Assembly: GCA_012838995.1 (NCBI GenBank)
Contig: DUOD01000011.1
Span: 1-64,000, forward strand
DNA: 64,000 bases
Source of the DNA: Clostridiales bacterium
GTDB taxonomy: Bacteria > Bacillota > Clostridia > DUOD01
Direction of reading: 5' to 3'
Positions 56,943 to 64,000 of the stretch are shown piece after piece. Numbering within the stretch: position 1 is the stretch's first letter; the number at the start of each line of letters is the position of its first letter. A program made the position numbers and the translations under genes. The notes beneath the pieces were generated by a model that did not search any database, was not told where the DNA came from, and was given only the letters and a program-made list of their open reading frames with translations.

Positions 56943-57554
56943 CTAAATACCTCCCCCCAATACATCGGCTCTCCATAAATTTTGTACCTGACGACGCAAG
57001 TTGGATAAATCTCCGTTATTGTTAATTATGCGGTGGGCAAACCTCTCTTTTTCTTCATCGGGCATCTGGCTGTTTATCCTATTGATGGCCTGTTCCCTCG
57101 ATATATTGTCCCTGACCATTAATCTTTTTATTTGTTGATTACGGTCTGTTTTAACCAGCCATATCCGGTCCACGTATTTGTACAACCCGCATTCTATCAA
57201 TAACGCAGCATCCACTATTATAGCGGGGAAAGGATGGGTGGCCTTTTTTATATTATCTATCTCACTGATTATTCTATCAATAATTACAGGGTGGGTAATA
57301 TAATTTAGGACTTTTAAAGCCTCGGCATTACCAAACACCCTTTCAGCCAGCTTTGATCTTATAACATTACCCTCACCATCGATAATATCAGGTCCAAAGG
57401 TTTTGACAAGCCTATTTACCACACGGCGATCATCCTCGTAAACTTCCCTGGCTATCACATCCGCATCTATAATATATGCACCTAATTGTTTCAACATTGA
57501 CGATACCGTACTTTTACCCGAAGCAATGCCTCCCGTGAGGCCAATAACCTTCAT
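56943..57554 (-). CDS. coaE: Dephospho-CoA kinase
   Basis: 203 residues. P-loop GLTGGIASGKSTVSS at the N-terminus, DADVIAREVY, and the usual HPVIIDRI and LLIECGLYKYVD. It performs the last step of CoA synthesis. It lies 13 bases after polA, a common order in Firmicutes. Confidence 0.96.
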   Translation of the reverse strand: MKVIGLTGGIASGKSTVSSMLKQLGAYIIDADVIAREVYEDDRRVVNRLVKTFGPDIIDGEGNVIRSKLAERVFGNAEALKVLNYITHPVIIDRIISEIDNIKKATHPFPAIIVDAALLIECGLYKYVDRIWLVKTDRNQQIKRLMVRDNISREQAINRINSQMPDEEKERFAHRIINNNGDLSNLRRQVQNLWRADVLGGGI

Positions 57555-57567
57555 GCCGACATACCAC

Positions 57568-60174
57568 CTACTTCACATCATACCAGTTGTCACCGATGCC
57601 GATGTCCACCACCAGCGGCACCTTCAGTTTAATACAGTTTTCCATTTTATCCCTTACTATTTCCCTTACCATATCCAGTTCCGGTTTATATACTTCCAAC
57701 AACAGCTCGTCATGGACCTGTAGAATTATCTTCGACTTTAAACCTCGGGCCTTTAACTCCCGGTATACGTTTATCATGGCCAATTTTATTATATCGGCGG
57801 CGGTACCCTGGATAGGGGTATTCATGGCAACGCGTTCCCCAAAGGCCCTTACGTTGTGGTTGCGGGAACTTAATTGGGGTATGTATCTCCTTCTGTTTAA
57901 TAATGTCTTTACATACCCGTTTCTTTTGCCGAATTCTATGATATCATGCATATACCTTTTTACACCTTTATATTTTTCCAGATAATTATCTATATACCTT
58001 TTGGCTTCATATCTCGATATCTTTAAGTCCCTGGCCAAACCAAAATCACTTATTCCATACACAATACCGAAGTTAACCGCCTTGGCCCGGTTTCTCATTT
58101 GGGGTGTAACCTCTTCCATAGGTATGTCAAATACCTCTGAGGCCGTACGTAAATGAACATCCTCTCCCTTGATAAAGGCATCCATTAAATTTTCATCACC
58201 CGATATATGAGCCAGCACCCTTAGTTCTATCTGGGAATAGTCGCCGTCCAACAGGATGTATTCCTCACTGCCGGGAATAAAGGCTTTGCGTATCTGCCGC
58301 CCCGATTCAAGCTTGACGGGTATATTTTGAAGATTGGGCTCGGTGCTGCTAATCCTGCCGGTGGCGGTCACCGTCTGATTAAAGGTAGTATGGACTTTAT
58401 GGGTAACGGGATGGGCTACGTTTAACAGTCCGTGTATATAAGTGGAATCAAACTTGGCCATCTGCCGGTATTCTATAATATAATCGGCTATGGGATGGTA
58501 GTTGCTTAGTTGTTCCAATACTTCGTTGTCGGTGGAGTATCCGGTTTTGGTCTTCTTTATAACGGGTAATTGCAGCTTTTCAAATAGGATTTTGGAAAGT
58601 TGCTTGGGAGAATTAATGTTAAACTCTTCCCCCGACAGAGAGAATATCTTTTTTGTCAACCTGTCTATTTCGCCCTGGAACTCCTCTGACAATTGACGTA
58701 GCATATCCACATCCACTTTAAAACCGCTTATTTCCATAGACGCCAATACATTGGCCAGCGGAAGCTCGATATCGAAAAACAGTTTGTCCAGTTCTTTGTC
58801 TTTCAGTTGGGTTTCCATGGCCTTTGCCAAATAATAGACACTGTATGCCGGGGCGTCCTTTTGATAGTGTACAGAATATCTTTCGCATAGTTGCTCAAGG
58901 TTGTACTCCTTGGCCGTGGCATCCAGCAAATACGCCGCAACCATGACGTCAAAGGCCACTCCCTTAAGTTCTACGCCATAGGTATTCAGCATTGTATATA
59001 AAGCCTTGCTGTCCAATACGTACTTTTGTATGTCTTGATCGGCCAATACATCCTTGATTGTATCAAAAAGCAGCTGAGGCTCAACACCCTCGCCTATGAA
59101 TGAATCCTTTACTTTAATCGTGTAGTTCCTTTGTCCGTCATACAAATAAGCCCTATCGATATCGATGTACAATGCAAGGCATTGGGAACGTCTAACCGCC
59201 GATACTACCTTGCCCAAGTCGTCTTTATCTTCCATTGTTTCAATGTCAACGGCCTCGGCACTGCCATTGTCAGCCTCCCCTGCCCCGTGTATACCGCCTT
59301 GATCGGGTTCCAGCCCCATTCGGGCCATCAATGTTTTAAATTCCAAATCACGGAACAGTTGGGTCAATGCCACAGTGTCCATATCTCCCAACCTATAACC
59401 GTCAAGCCCTCTATCCATGGGTACTTCTTTATAAATGGCAGCCAGTTTTTTATTTATAACCACCTGATCCTTATATGTTTCTAGGTTGTTCCTCAGTTTA
59501 TCCCCTTTTATGTCGTCTATGTTTTCCAAAACCCCTTCAATGCTGCCGTATTTTCTCACCAACTTCAGGGCCGTTTTTTCGCCGATGCCGGGTACGCCGG
59601 GAATATTGTCGGATTTGTCCCCCATTAGGCTTTTGACATCAATAAGCTGTTGGGGGTCTATTTGGTACATTTCCTCAAAGCACTGTTTGTTTATTTCCTC
59701 CACGTCAGATATACCCTTTCTGGTCAGAAACACCGTAACATCGTCAGACACCAATTGTAAAACATCCCTGTCTCCAGAGATAATAACAACGGGCATGTTT
59801 TCTTTTTGGCATGCCTCGGATATGGTGCCTATAATATCGTCGGCCTCATAGCCCTCGGATTCAAGGATGGCTATGCCCATGGCCGACAGTATATCCTTTA
59901 ATACAGGAAGCTGCTGGGCCAATTCATCGGGCATTTTCTTACGATGGGCTTTATACATCTCGAACTCTTTATGCCTAAAGGTCGGGGCCTTTTTATCAAA
60001 GGCTACCAAGACATGGCTGGGTTTTTGTTCTTCCATAACTCTAAGCAACATATTCATAAAACCGTAAATGCCATTGGTATGTAGCCCCTTTGAGTTGCTA
60101 AGCATGGGCAATGCATAAAAGGCCCTGTTTATTAAACTATTACCGTCCAACAATAACATCTTTTGCTGTGCCAT
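57568..60174 (-). CDS. polA: DNA polymerase I with inactive-looking 3'-5' exonuclease domain
   Basis: 868 residues. The 5'-3' exonuclease is complete (LLDGNSLINRAFYAL, MGDKSDNIPGVPGIGEKTA). The polymerase motifs are present: DYSQIELRVLAHISGD, RAKAVNFGIVYGIS, VHDELLLE. The middle domain lacks the DxE of motif Exo I (reads LALYIDIDRA) and the Exo II aspartate (LDSKALYTML), so proofreading is probably lost, as in several other Gram-positive PolA proteins. It fills gaps and removes RNA primers. Confidence 0.96.
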   Translation of the reverse strand: MAQQKMLLLDGNSLINRAFYALPMLSNSKGLHTNGIYGFMNMLLRVMEEQKPSHVLVAFDKKAPTFRHKEFEMYKAHRKKMPDELAQQLPVLKDILSAMGIAILESEGYEADDIIGTISEACQKENMPVVIISGDRDVLQLVSDDVTVFLTRKGISDVEEINKQCFEEMYQIDPQQLIDVKSLMGDKSDNIPGVPGIGEKTALKLVRKYGSIEGVLENIDDIKGDKLRNNLETYKDQVVINKKLAAIYKEVPMDRGLDGYRLGDMDTVALTQLFRDLEFKTLMARMGLEPDQGGIHGAGEADNGSAEAVDIETMEDKDDLGKVVSAVRRSQCLALYIDIDRAYLYDGQRNYTIKVKDSFIGEGVEPQLLFDTIKDVLADQDIQKYVLDSKALYTMLNTYGVELKGVAFDVMVAAYLLDATAKEYNLEQLCERYSVHYQKDAPAYSVYYLAKAMETQLKDKELDKLFFDIELPLANVLASMEISGFKVDVDMLRQLSEEFQGEIDRLTKKIFSLSGEEFNINSPKQLSKILFEKLQLPVIKKTKTGYSTDNEVLEQLSNYHPIADYIIEYRQMAKFDSTYIHGLLNVAHPVTHKVHTTFNQTVTATGRISSTEPNLQNIPVKLESGRQIRKAFIPGSEEYILLDGDYSQIELRVLAHISGDENLMDAFIKGEDVHLRTASEVFDIPMEEVTPQMRNRAKAVNFGIVYGISDFGLARDLKISRYEAKRYIDNYLEKYKGVKRYMHDIIEFGKRNGYVKTLLNRRRYIPQLSSRNHNVRAFGERVAMNTPIQGTAADIIKLAMINVYRELKARGLKSKIILQVHDELLLEVYKPELDMVREIVRDKMENCIKLKVPLVVDIGIGDNWYDVK

Positions 60175-60322
60175 ATGGTTTTATACCTCCCGGCTTTTAA
60201 TTCCATACACTTCCATGGGCTATTAATAAGAGTTTATCCTTAAGATTTAATTATATCATATGGCGTATTATAAAGGTATTATCTAAACCATTACCTTTCA
60301 AATCGTATCCCCCATCCGTTGG

Positions 60323-60365
60323 GCATACAAAAAAAATGTGCTTTACAGCACATTTTTTTGTATGC
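60323..60365. terminator. Terminator of the sigma/anti-sigma operon
   Basis: GCATACAAAAAAATGTGCT and AGCACATTTTTTTGTATGC, a near-perfect inverted repeat with T and A runs, lying between polA and the DUF4349 gene. Confidence 0.88.
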
Positions 60366-60368
60366 ATT

Positions 60369-61628
60369 TTATTCTTCCTTTACTACGCGCCTTCTTTTCA
60401 GTATTACCTTTACGATGGCAACTACTACAACTATTACCAGGATAAAGGGCAGTGCACTTACTATGAAAACCAATATGCCTTCCAAAGCCCTGCCCAGGTT
60501 ATATATCGAGGATATGAAACCGTTTTTAAGCCTTGCTGACAGGCTTGTGTCATCGCCTTTGGCGGGTATTATGCTTTTCACTTCATAAATATCAATAACC
60601 ACCTTGGAATAGGAAATCATATTATCCCAGTTTTTCAATGTACCGGTGAGCATTTCTATTTCATTTCTCAGGTATGACAACTCCCTTTCTATATTGATGA
60701 TATCCTCAATTTTTTCGGCCTTTGCAAGGAGTTGAAGCACCCTTTCTTCCTGGGCCTTCAGGGTTTTTACCCTGGTTTCAACATCAAAATACTGGCCGGT
60801 TATATCCTCGCCCTGTATACTGGACCTTAATACATTTCCGTATTGGTTTAAATCCTGTACAAACTGATTAAATATATTTTTGGGCACCCTTAATTGATAA
60901 TTGGCCTGCCTTAACCCGCCTTTTTTGCTGTCGTTTATAAGCTCTGAATTTTCTATATATCCGCCGGCGGCTGTCACCCTTCCCGTTATTGTATCTATGG
61001 TTCTTTCAAATCCATCGGTTTCCATAGATACATAGGCCGATTTTATTATTTTCCTCTCCTGCAAACCGTGAACGGCATTTATATCCCTGGCAGCGTTATC
61101 ATAATCACGCCCTGAGATGCCAACGCCCGCTTCCTGGCTTTGTGCCACTTCGCCGGCAACATCTGCAGGATATGCCGGCGCGGGTTGAGCTTCTTCTACA
61201 GGTGCGACCATTTCGGGATGCACCGCCCTTTCATAGATACCTTCCATGGCATCCTGGGTTACTGCCATATCCCGAACCGTTTCATTCGGAACCGAACTGT
61301 CATGCCGACCGTCCATGATCACCGGGTAGGTAACCAACAAAATAACGACCAATACCGCAGCAGAAAAAACCGTTAAGGCTCTCCAACCAGCCTTGCCGGC
61401 AGACCTTTTTTCCTCCCGGATACGCCCTTTTATCACGCCGCCAAGTTCAGCAGGAGGCTCTATCTCTTCCATACCGCCGCAGGCATCCACTATTGCTTTT
61501 AACTCTTTATATATTCTTTGGCATTTTTCACATTGGGCCAAATGCTCCTCCACCTGGGCAGCTTTATCTTCTTCCAATTCCCTATCTATATACAGTGAAA
61601 TTAAATCCGTGCAATGCTGACACTTCAT
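60369..61628 (-). CDS. Anti-sigma factor with zinc finger and DUF4349 domain
   Basis: 419 residues: N-terminal ZAS/zf-HC2 motif (HLAQCEKC, H-x3-C-x2-C), one membrane helix (about 85-102), an extracytoplasmic DUF4349 domain with coiled coil (about 190-375), and a C-terminal helix and basic tail (ILVIVVVVAIVKVILKRRR). It follows the ECF sigma gene by 32 bases and should bind that sigma factor at the membrane. Confidence 0.9.
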   Translation of the reverse strand: MKCQHCTDLISLYIDRELEEDKAAQVEEHLAQCEKCQRIYKELKAIVDACGGMEEIEPPAELGGVIKGRIREEKRSAGKAGWRALTVFSAAVLVVILLVTYPVIMDGRHDSSVPNETVRDMAVTQDAMEGIYERAVHPEMVAPVEEAQPAPAYPADVAGEVAQSQEAGVGISGRDYDNAARDINAVHGLQERKIIKSAYVSMETDGFERTIDTITGRVTAAGGYIENSELINDSKKGGLRQANYQLRVPKNIFNQFVQDLNQYGNVLRSSIQGEDITGQYFDVETRVKTLKAQEERVLQLLAKAEKIEDIINIERELSYLRNEIEMLTGTLKNWDNMISYSKVVIDIYEVKSIIPAKGDDTSLSARLKNGFISSIYNLGRALEGILVFIVSALPFILVIVVVVAIVKVILKRRRVVKEE

Positions 61629-61660
61629 CTTTTAACCTCCCTTCAATACCTTTAGACGCT

Positions 61661-62242
61661 TTACCCGTTTAAAAGTTCCCGGTCGTTGATTAGTTTTTTC
61701 CTAAGTTCATTCCTGGCCCTGGACAGTTTTGACTTAACGCTACCCAGGGGGCATTTTAATATATCCGCTATTTCTTGGTATGTAAAACCGTTAATATCCC
61801 TCAATATAATCATTGTTCTATGATCGTCGGACAGGGATAAGATGGCTTTTTGTATGGCTTTTATCAATTGGCTGCGTTCAAACAGCCTTTCGGGGTTTTC
61901 TTGGTTCATATATCTATAGGTTAACGGCAATTGAGTCTCTACCTCGGTATCCTCCATATAAGAAACTTTTCCGTTCTTCTTTTTTCTCAATTCATCCAAA
62001 CAAGTGTTTACAGCTATCCTGTAAACCCACGTGGACAGCGATGATTGTCCTTTAAATGATTTTATGTTTTTAAAAACCTTTACGAATACCTCTTGGGTAA
62101 TATCCATGGCATCTTCGGTATTACCCGTCATTCTATACGCTATGTTATATATCTTTTTTTGATGCTGATCTACCAGTTCATTAAAGTCAATTGATGCGAC
62201 CGTGTCTTTTCTCTTCCTGAGTACGTTTTTGACCAAGGACAT
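61661..62242 (-). CDS. ECF-type RNA polymerase sigma factor
   Basis: About 193 residues. Region 2 is seen in YRMTGNTEDAMDITQEVFVKVFKNI and region 4 in YQEIADILKCPLGSVKSKLSRARNELRKK. The track GTG start is three codons before the ATG at 62242, which has AAGGGG 8 bases upstream. It is paired with an anti-sigma gene. A GGAAC-N16-CGTC promoter upstream suggests autoregulation. Confidence 0.94.
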   Translation of the reverse strand: MSLVKNVLRKRKDTVASIDFNELVDQHQKKIYNIAYRMTGNTEDAMDITQEVFVKVFKNIKSFKGQSSLSTWVYRIAVNTCLDELRKKKNGKVSYMEDTEVETQLPLTYRYMNQENPERLFERSQLIKAIQKAILSLSDDHRTMIILRDINGFTYQEIADILKCPLGSVKSKLSRARNELRKKLINDRELLNG

Positions 62243-62274
62243 AAATTTCACCCCTTCGACAGAGTCCTATAAAG

Positions 62275-62304
62275 TATTAGACGCAAATCCATACCAAATG
62301 TTCC
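62275..62304 (-). promoter_or_regulatory. ECF-type autoregulatory promoter
   Basis: On the minus strand GGAAC (62300-62304), 16 bases, CGTC (62280-62283, reading CGTCTAATA). This resembles SigW/SigX-type ECF promoters and lies about 35 bases upstream of the sigma gene. Confidence 0.75.
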
Positions 62305-62320
62305 GTTTATATTGGCAATT

Positions 62321-62354
62321 AGTTAAAGCAGTAGCCGTTGCTACTGCTTTAACT
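62321..62354. repeat. 15-bp perfect hairpin upstream of the ECF promoter
   Basis: AGTTAAAGCAGTAGC and GCTACTGCTTTAACT with loop CGTT. Neither strand has a strong T-run straight after it. It could end the hydrolase transcript or be a small element. Confidence 0.7.
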
Positions 62355-62411
62355 GACTATAGATATTTAATTCTATTTCTTTTTTTATTTTCCTTTATTT
62401 CTTTAAATATT

Positions 62412-63377
62412 TTATTGTTTTGTTAAAACCTGTAATGAATAATTAACATTCTTTTGTCTATAACTATAGGGATGAAAAGTCCATCTTAGCATATTAAAAC
62501 AATCATCGAAATATGCGATGGCATGGTGCATATAATTATTCTTAAAATAATAACGCAGGTCTGTGTACTTTACCCAATATCCCCTGTCCAGTTCTTGGCA
62601 TTCTACATGGTAAATGGGGGTAAACTCTTTGAAAAATTTGCCCGCAGGACTATGCATAAATTTTTTTTCCAAATCCTTTTCTATTTTTTTAAGTTTATCC
62701 CTTATAACCACCTTTGAATTTATAATATTAACGGTACCGGTAATATTCAAATCCGGCGTCCATACTATAAAATCCCACCTAAAAAATCCGGTGATGGAAG
62801 GCAGGATATTTACCTTTATTATAGAATACTTACCTTGTATATTCTTCCTTATAAGGGAAATAGCCTTAAACCTCATCAGCGCCCTGATTATTAGATACGC
62901 TATAAAGCAAGCAATAATAATATAAATGCCTTTTATATTATGCCTGTAAATAATAACCAGTATGCTGCAAATAATCAATGGCAAGTCCACCAGCATCAAA
63001 AGACTTAAAGAAAACTTTTTCTTAGTTTTCGGCCAAAATAACTGCACTCCATAGGAGTTGAGCATATCAGTAAGGGAATGGGACAATCCTCCCATAAATA
63101 CCCAAAACATCAAGGATATAAAATTATATCCCGAATATATTTTAATCAATACACAAGTCAACAAAGCCGATATTACTGCCAGTCCAAAAAGGGAATGGCT
63201 TGCACCCCTGTGATTTTTTAGGTATGAATAGTTTCCCTTTAAACGTAAAATTATATCACCGTCGGGTATAACAGCCCCGATCACCGAACCCACCAAATAA
63301 GGATTGGAAAGGTTAAGGCTGCCCCCGCTTAAACTGCCTATTGCAGCCCCTACTATACCATGACTTACCGGATCCAT
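62412..63377 (-). CDS. Membrane metal-dependent hydrolase (YdjM/DUF457-like)
   Basis: About 321 residues from the ATG at 63377, with GGGGGTG upstream; the track start is 13 codons too early. It has DPVSHGIVGAAIG, NHRGASHS and GGLSHSLTDMLNSYG, the histidine/aspartate motifs of the family, plus four membrane helices in the first 190 residues. The C-terminus is soluble. Substrate unknown. Confidence 0.87.
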   Translation of the reverse strand: MDPVSHGIVGAAIGSLSGGSLNLSNPYLVGSVIGAVIPDGDIILRLKGNYSYLKNHRGASHSLFGLAVISALLTCVLIKIYSGYNFISLMFWVFMGGLSHSLTDMLNSYGVQLFWPKTKKKFSLSLLMLVDLPLIICSILVIIYRHNIKGIYIIIACFIAYLIIRALMRFKAISLIRKNIQGKYSIIKVNILPSITGFFRWDFIVWTPDLNITGTVNIINSKVVIRDKLKKIEKDLEKKFMHSPAGKFFKEFTPIYHVECQELDRGYWVKYTDLRYYFKNNYMHHAIAYFDDCFNMLRWTFHPYSYRQKNVNYSLQVLTKQ

Positions 63378-63477
63378 AAATACACCCCCTTCTTTATGAT
63401 CTGGTTTACATAACATTATACATTATAACATAAGCCTTTAAGGGGGTTTACTTGTATTTTATGTAAAGGGATATGCA

Positions 63478-63618
63478 ATGCGTTATGCCGAACCCAGTGC
63501 TTGGCTGATTATTATGATACATGCTTTCATTGGCAGGACCCATGATATTCTTTGTCAGTACAACACCGGTTTGCCGTATTCAATTTTGCAGCGGGAGAAG
63601 GCCAATAATGAAGGTTAA
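63478..63618 (+). CDS. Orphan 46-residue ORF before tRNA-Leu
   Basis: ATG with AAAGGG about 7 bases upstream, product MRYAEPSAWLIIMIHAFIGR..., no family recognised. It could be a gene fragment left near a tRNA or be spurious. The remaining bases between the hydrolase and the tRNA hold nothing else but a promoter. Confidence 0.3.
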   Translation: MRYAEPSAWLIIMIHAFIGRTHDILCQYNTGLPYSILQREKANNEG

Positions 63619-63682
63619 AAAAGAATTTTAGATATGTTTGGAATAATCCCGTCCTTGAAGAAATAAAAGCTTTTAAATATAC

Positions 63683-63711
63683 TTGCATAAGATAATTTTT
63701 TATGTTATCAT
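63683..63711 (+). promoter_or_regulatory. Promoter of tRNA-Leu(CAA)
   Basis: TTGCAT (63683-63688), 17 bases, TATCAT (63706-63711), ending 18 bases before the tRNA. Confidence 0.7.
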
Positions 63712-63728
63712 TTTGTTGTTCTCAAAAA

Positions 63729-63817
63729 GCCGAAGTGGTGGAACTGGCAGACGCGCTGGACTCAAAATCCAGTGAGGCTTAAACCTCGTGCGGGTTCGAC
63801 TCCCGCCTTCGGCACCA
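63729..63817 (+). tRNA. tRNA-Leu (anticodon CAA)
   Basis: 89 bases with a long variable arm, acceptor GCCGAAG/CTTCGGC, T-loop GGTTCGACTCC, CCA encoded. The anticodon stem CTGGA/TCCAG encloses CTCAAAA, giving CAA. It reads UUG. Confidence 0.98.
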
Positions 63818-63825
63818 GTAACGTC

Positions 63826-63862
63826 AAGGGGTTCAGCTTAAACGGCTGAACCCTTTGTTTTT
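63826..63862 (+). terminator. Terminator of tRNA-Leu(CAA)
   Basis: AAGGGGTTCAGC and GGCTGAACCC pair, followed by TTTGTTTTT. The sequence after it to the window end (63863-64000) shows no feature. Confidence 0.88.
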
Positions 63863-64000
63863 GTCTGACACCAAGACGGACTCCGCCTCCTTTGAAATCA
63901 TGTAATATTTACAGTCTTCAATCAATATATTAGTACAAGGCAACAAAGCCATGTCCCATAAGGAGATGCTTTTATAGTGATTGATTACAATAAATATAAT

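Noticed and set aside
63478-63728. Integrated element next to tRNA-Leu(CAA)
   Set aside because: No integrase and no direct repeat of the tRNA 3' end were seen in the window; only a short orphan ORF lies there.

Overview
The window looks like chromosome from an anaerobic, endospore-forming member of the Clostridia (Bacillota), of moderate to low GC. The evidence is spore genes (an alpha/beta-type SASP, cotJABC, a CotF-like pair), oxygen-sensitive redox genes (NfnAB, a ferredoxin-fused EtfA, a TM1266-type hydrogenase regulator, ferredoxin-type aldo/keto reductase), GGAGG-type ribosome binding sites, and typical Firmicutes cis-elements (lysine and guanine riboswitches, CIRCE). No rRNA or CRISPR array was seen; there are two tRNA-Leu genes.

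Layout. 1-2.7 kb: a possible gene end at the left edge, a cold-shock protein, a methyltransferase coupled to a SASP, and an M20 amidohydrolase. 2.9-6.4 kb: a lysine-riboswitch operon asd-dapA-dapB, in which DapB carries two extra aspartokinase-type ACT domains. 6.5-16.1 kb (minus): a guanine-riboswitch unit pbuG-like permease, purE-C-F-M-N-H-D, then cobO. 16.2-24.0 kb: cotJABC, guaA (amidotransferase domain with an altered catalytic motif), an aldo/keto reductase, guaB, a candidate small RNA, and groES-groEL behind CIRCE. 24-30 kb: DUF554, an OGG-type glycosylase, nfnAB, a P-loop/Asp23 fusion and nth. 30-42 kb: cell-surface and poorly known genes (CAP protein, frameshifted amidase, subtilase plus a separate propeptide-like protein, phosphohexomutase, hydrogenase regulator with a structured leader). 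48.5-64 kb: YetF/DUF4363, typA, coat proteins, tRNA-Leu, a peptide-binding lipoprotein, nicotinate phosphoribosyltransferase, a lytic transglycosylase, coaE, polA, an ECF sigma/anti-sigma pair and a second tRNA-Leu.

The most striking feature is at 42.3-48.4 kb. One L,D-transpeptidase gene is split into two halves about 5.3 kb apart on the minus strand. The 5' half (PG-binding domain plus N-terminal YkuD) ends at 47.93 kb, and the 3' half (catalytic HGT...SNGCIRM motif plus a second PG-binding domain) lies at 42.3-42.7 kb. Both breakpoints carry the same 8-bp core TGGGGTGG inside a 19-bp imperfect direct repeat. Recombination across the core restores one in-frame protein of about 279 residues. 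The intervening DNA encodes a large serine recombinase at one end, a 38-residue ORF just upstream of it, and an acyl-CoA dehydrogenase-EtfB-EtfA(ferredoxin) operon. This has the layout of a skin-like or nifD-like intervening element that could be excised to rebuild a peptidoglycan gene. The split and the exact join are read from the sequence; developmental excision is inference.

Start codons were moved from the ORF-track position where a Shine-Dalgarno sequence or promoter lies inside the track ORF; this is stated in each entry.
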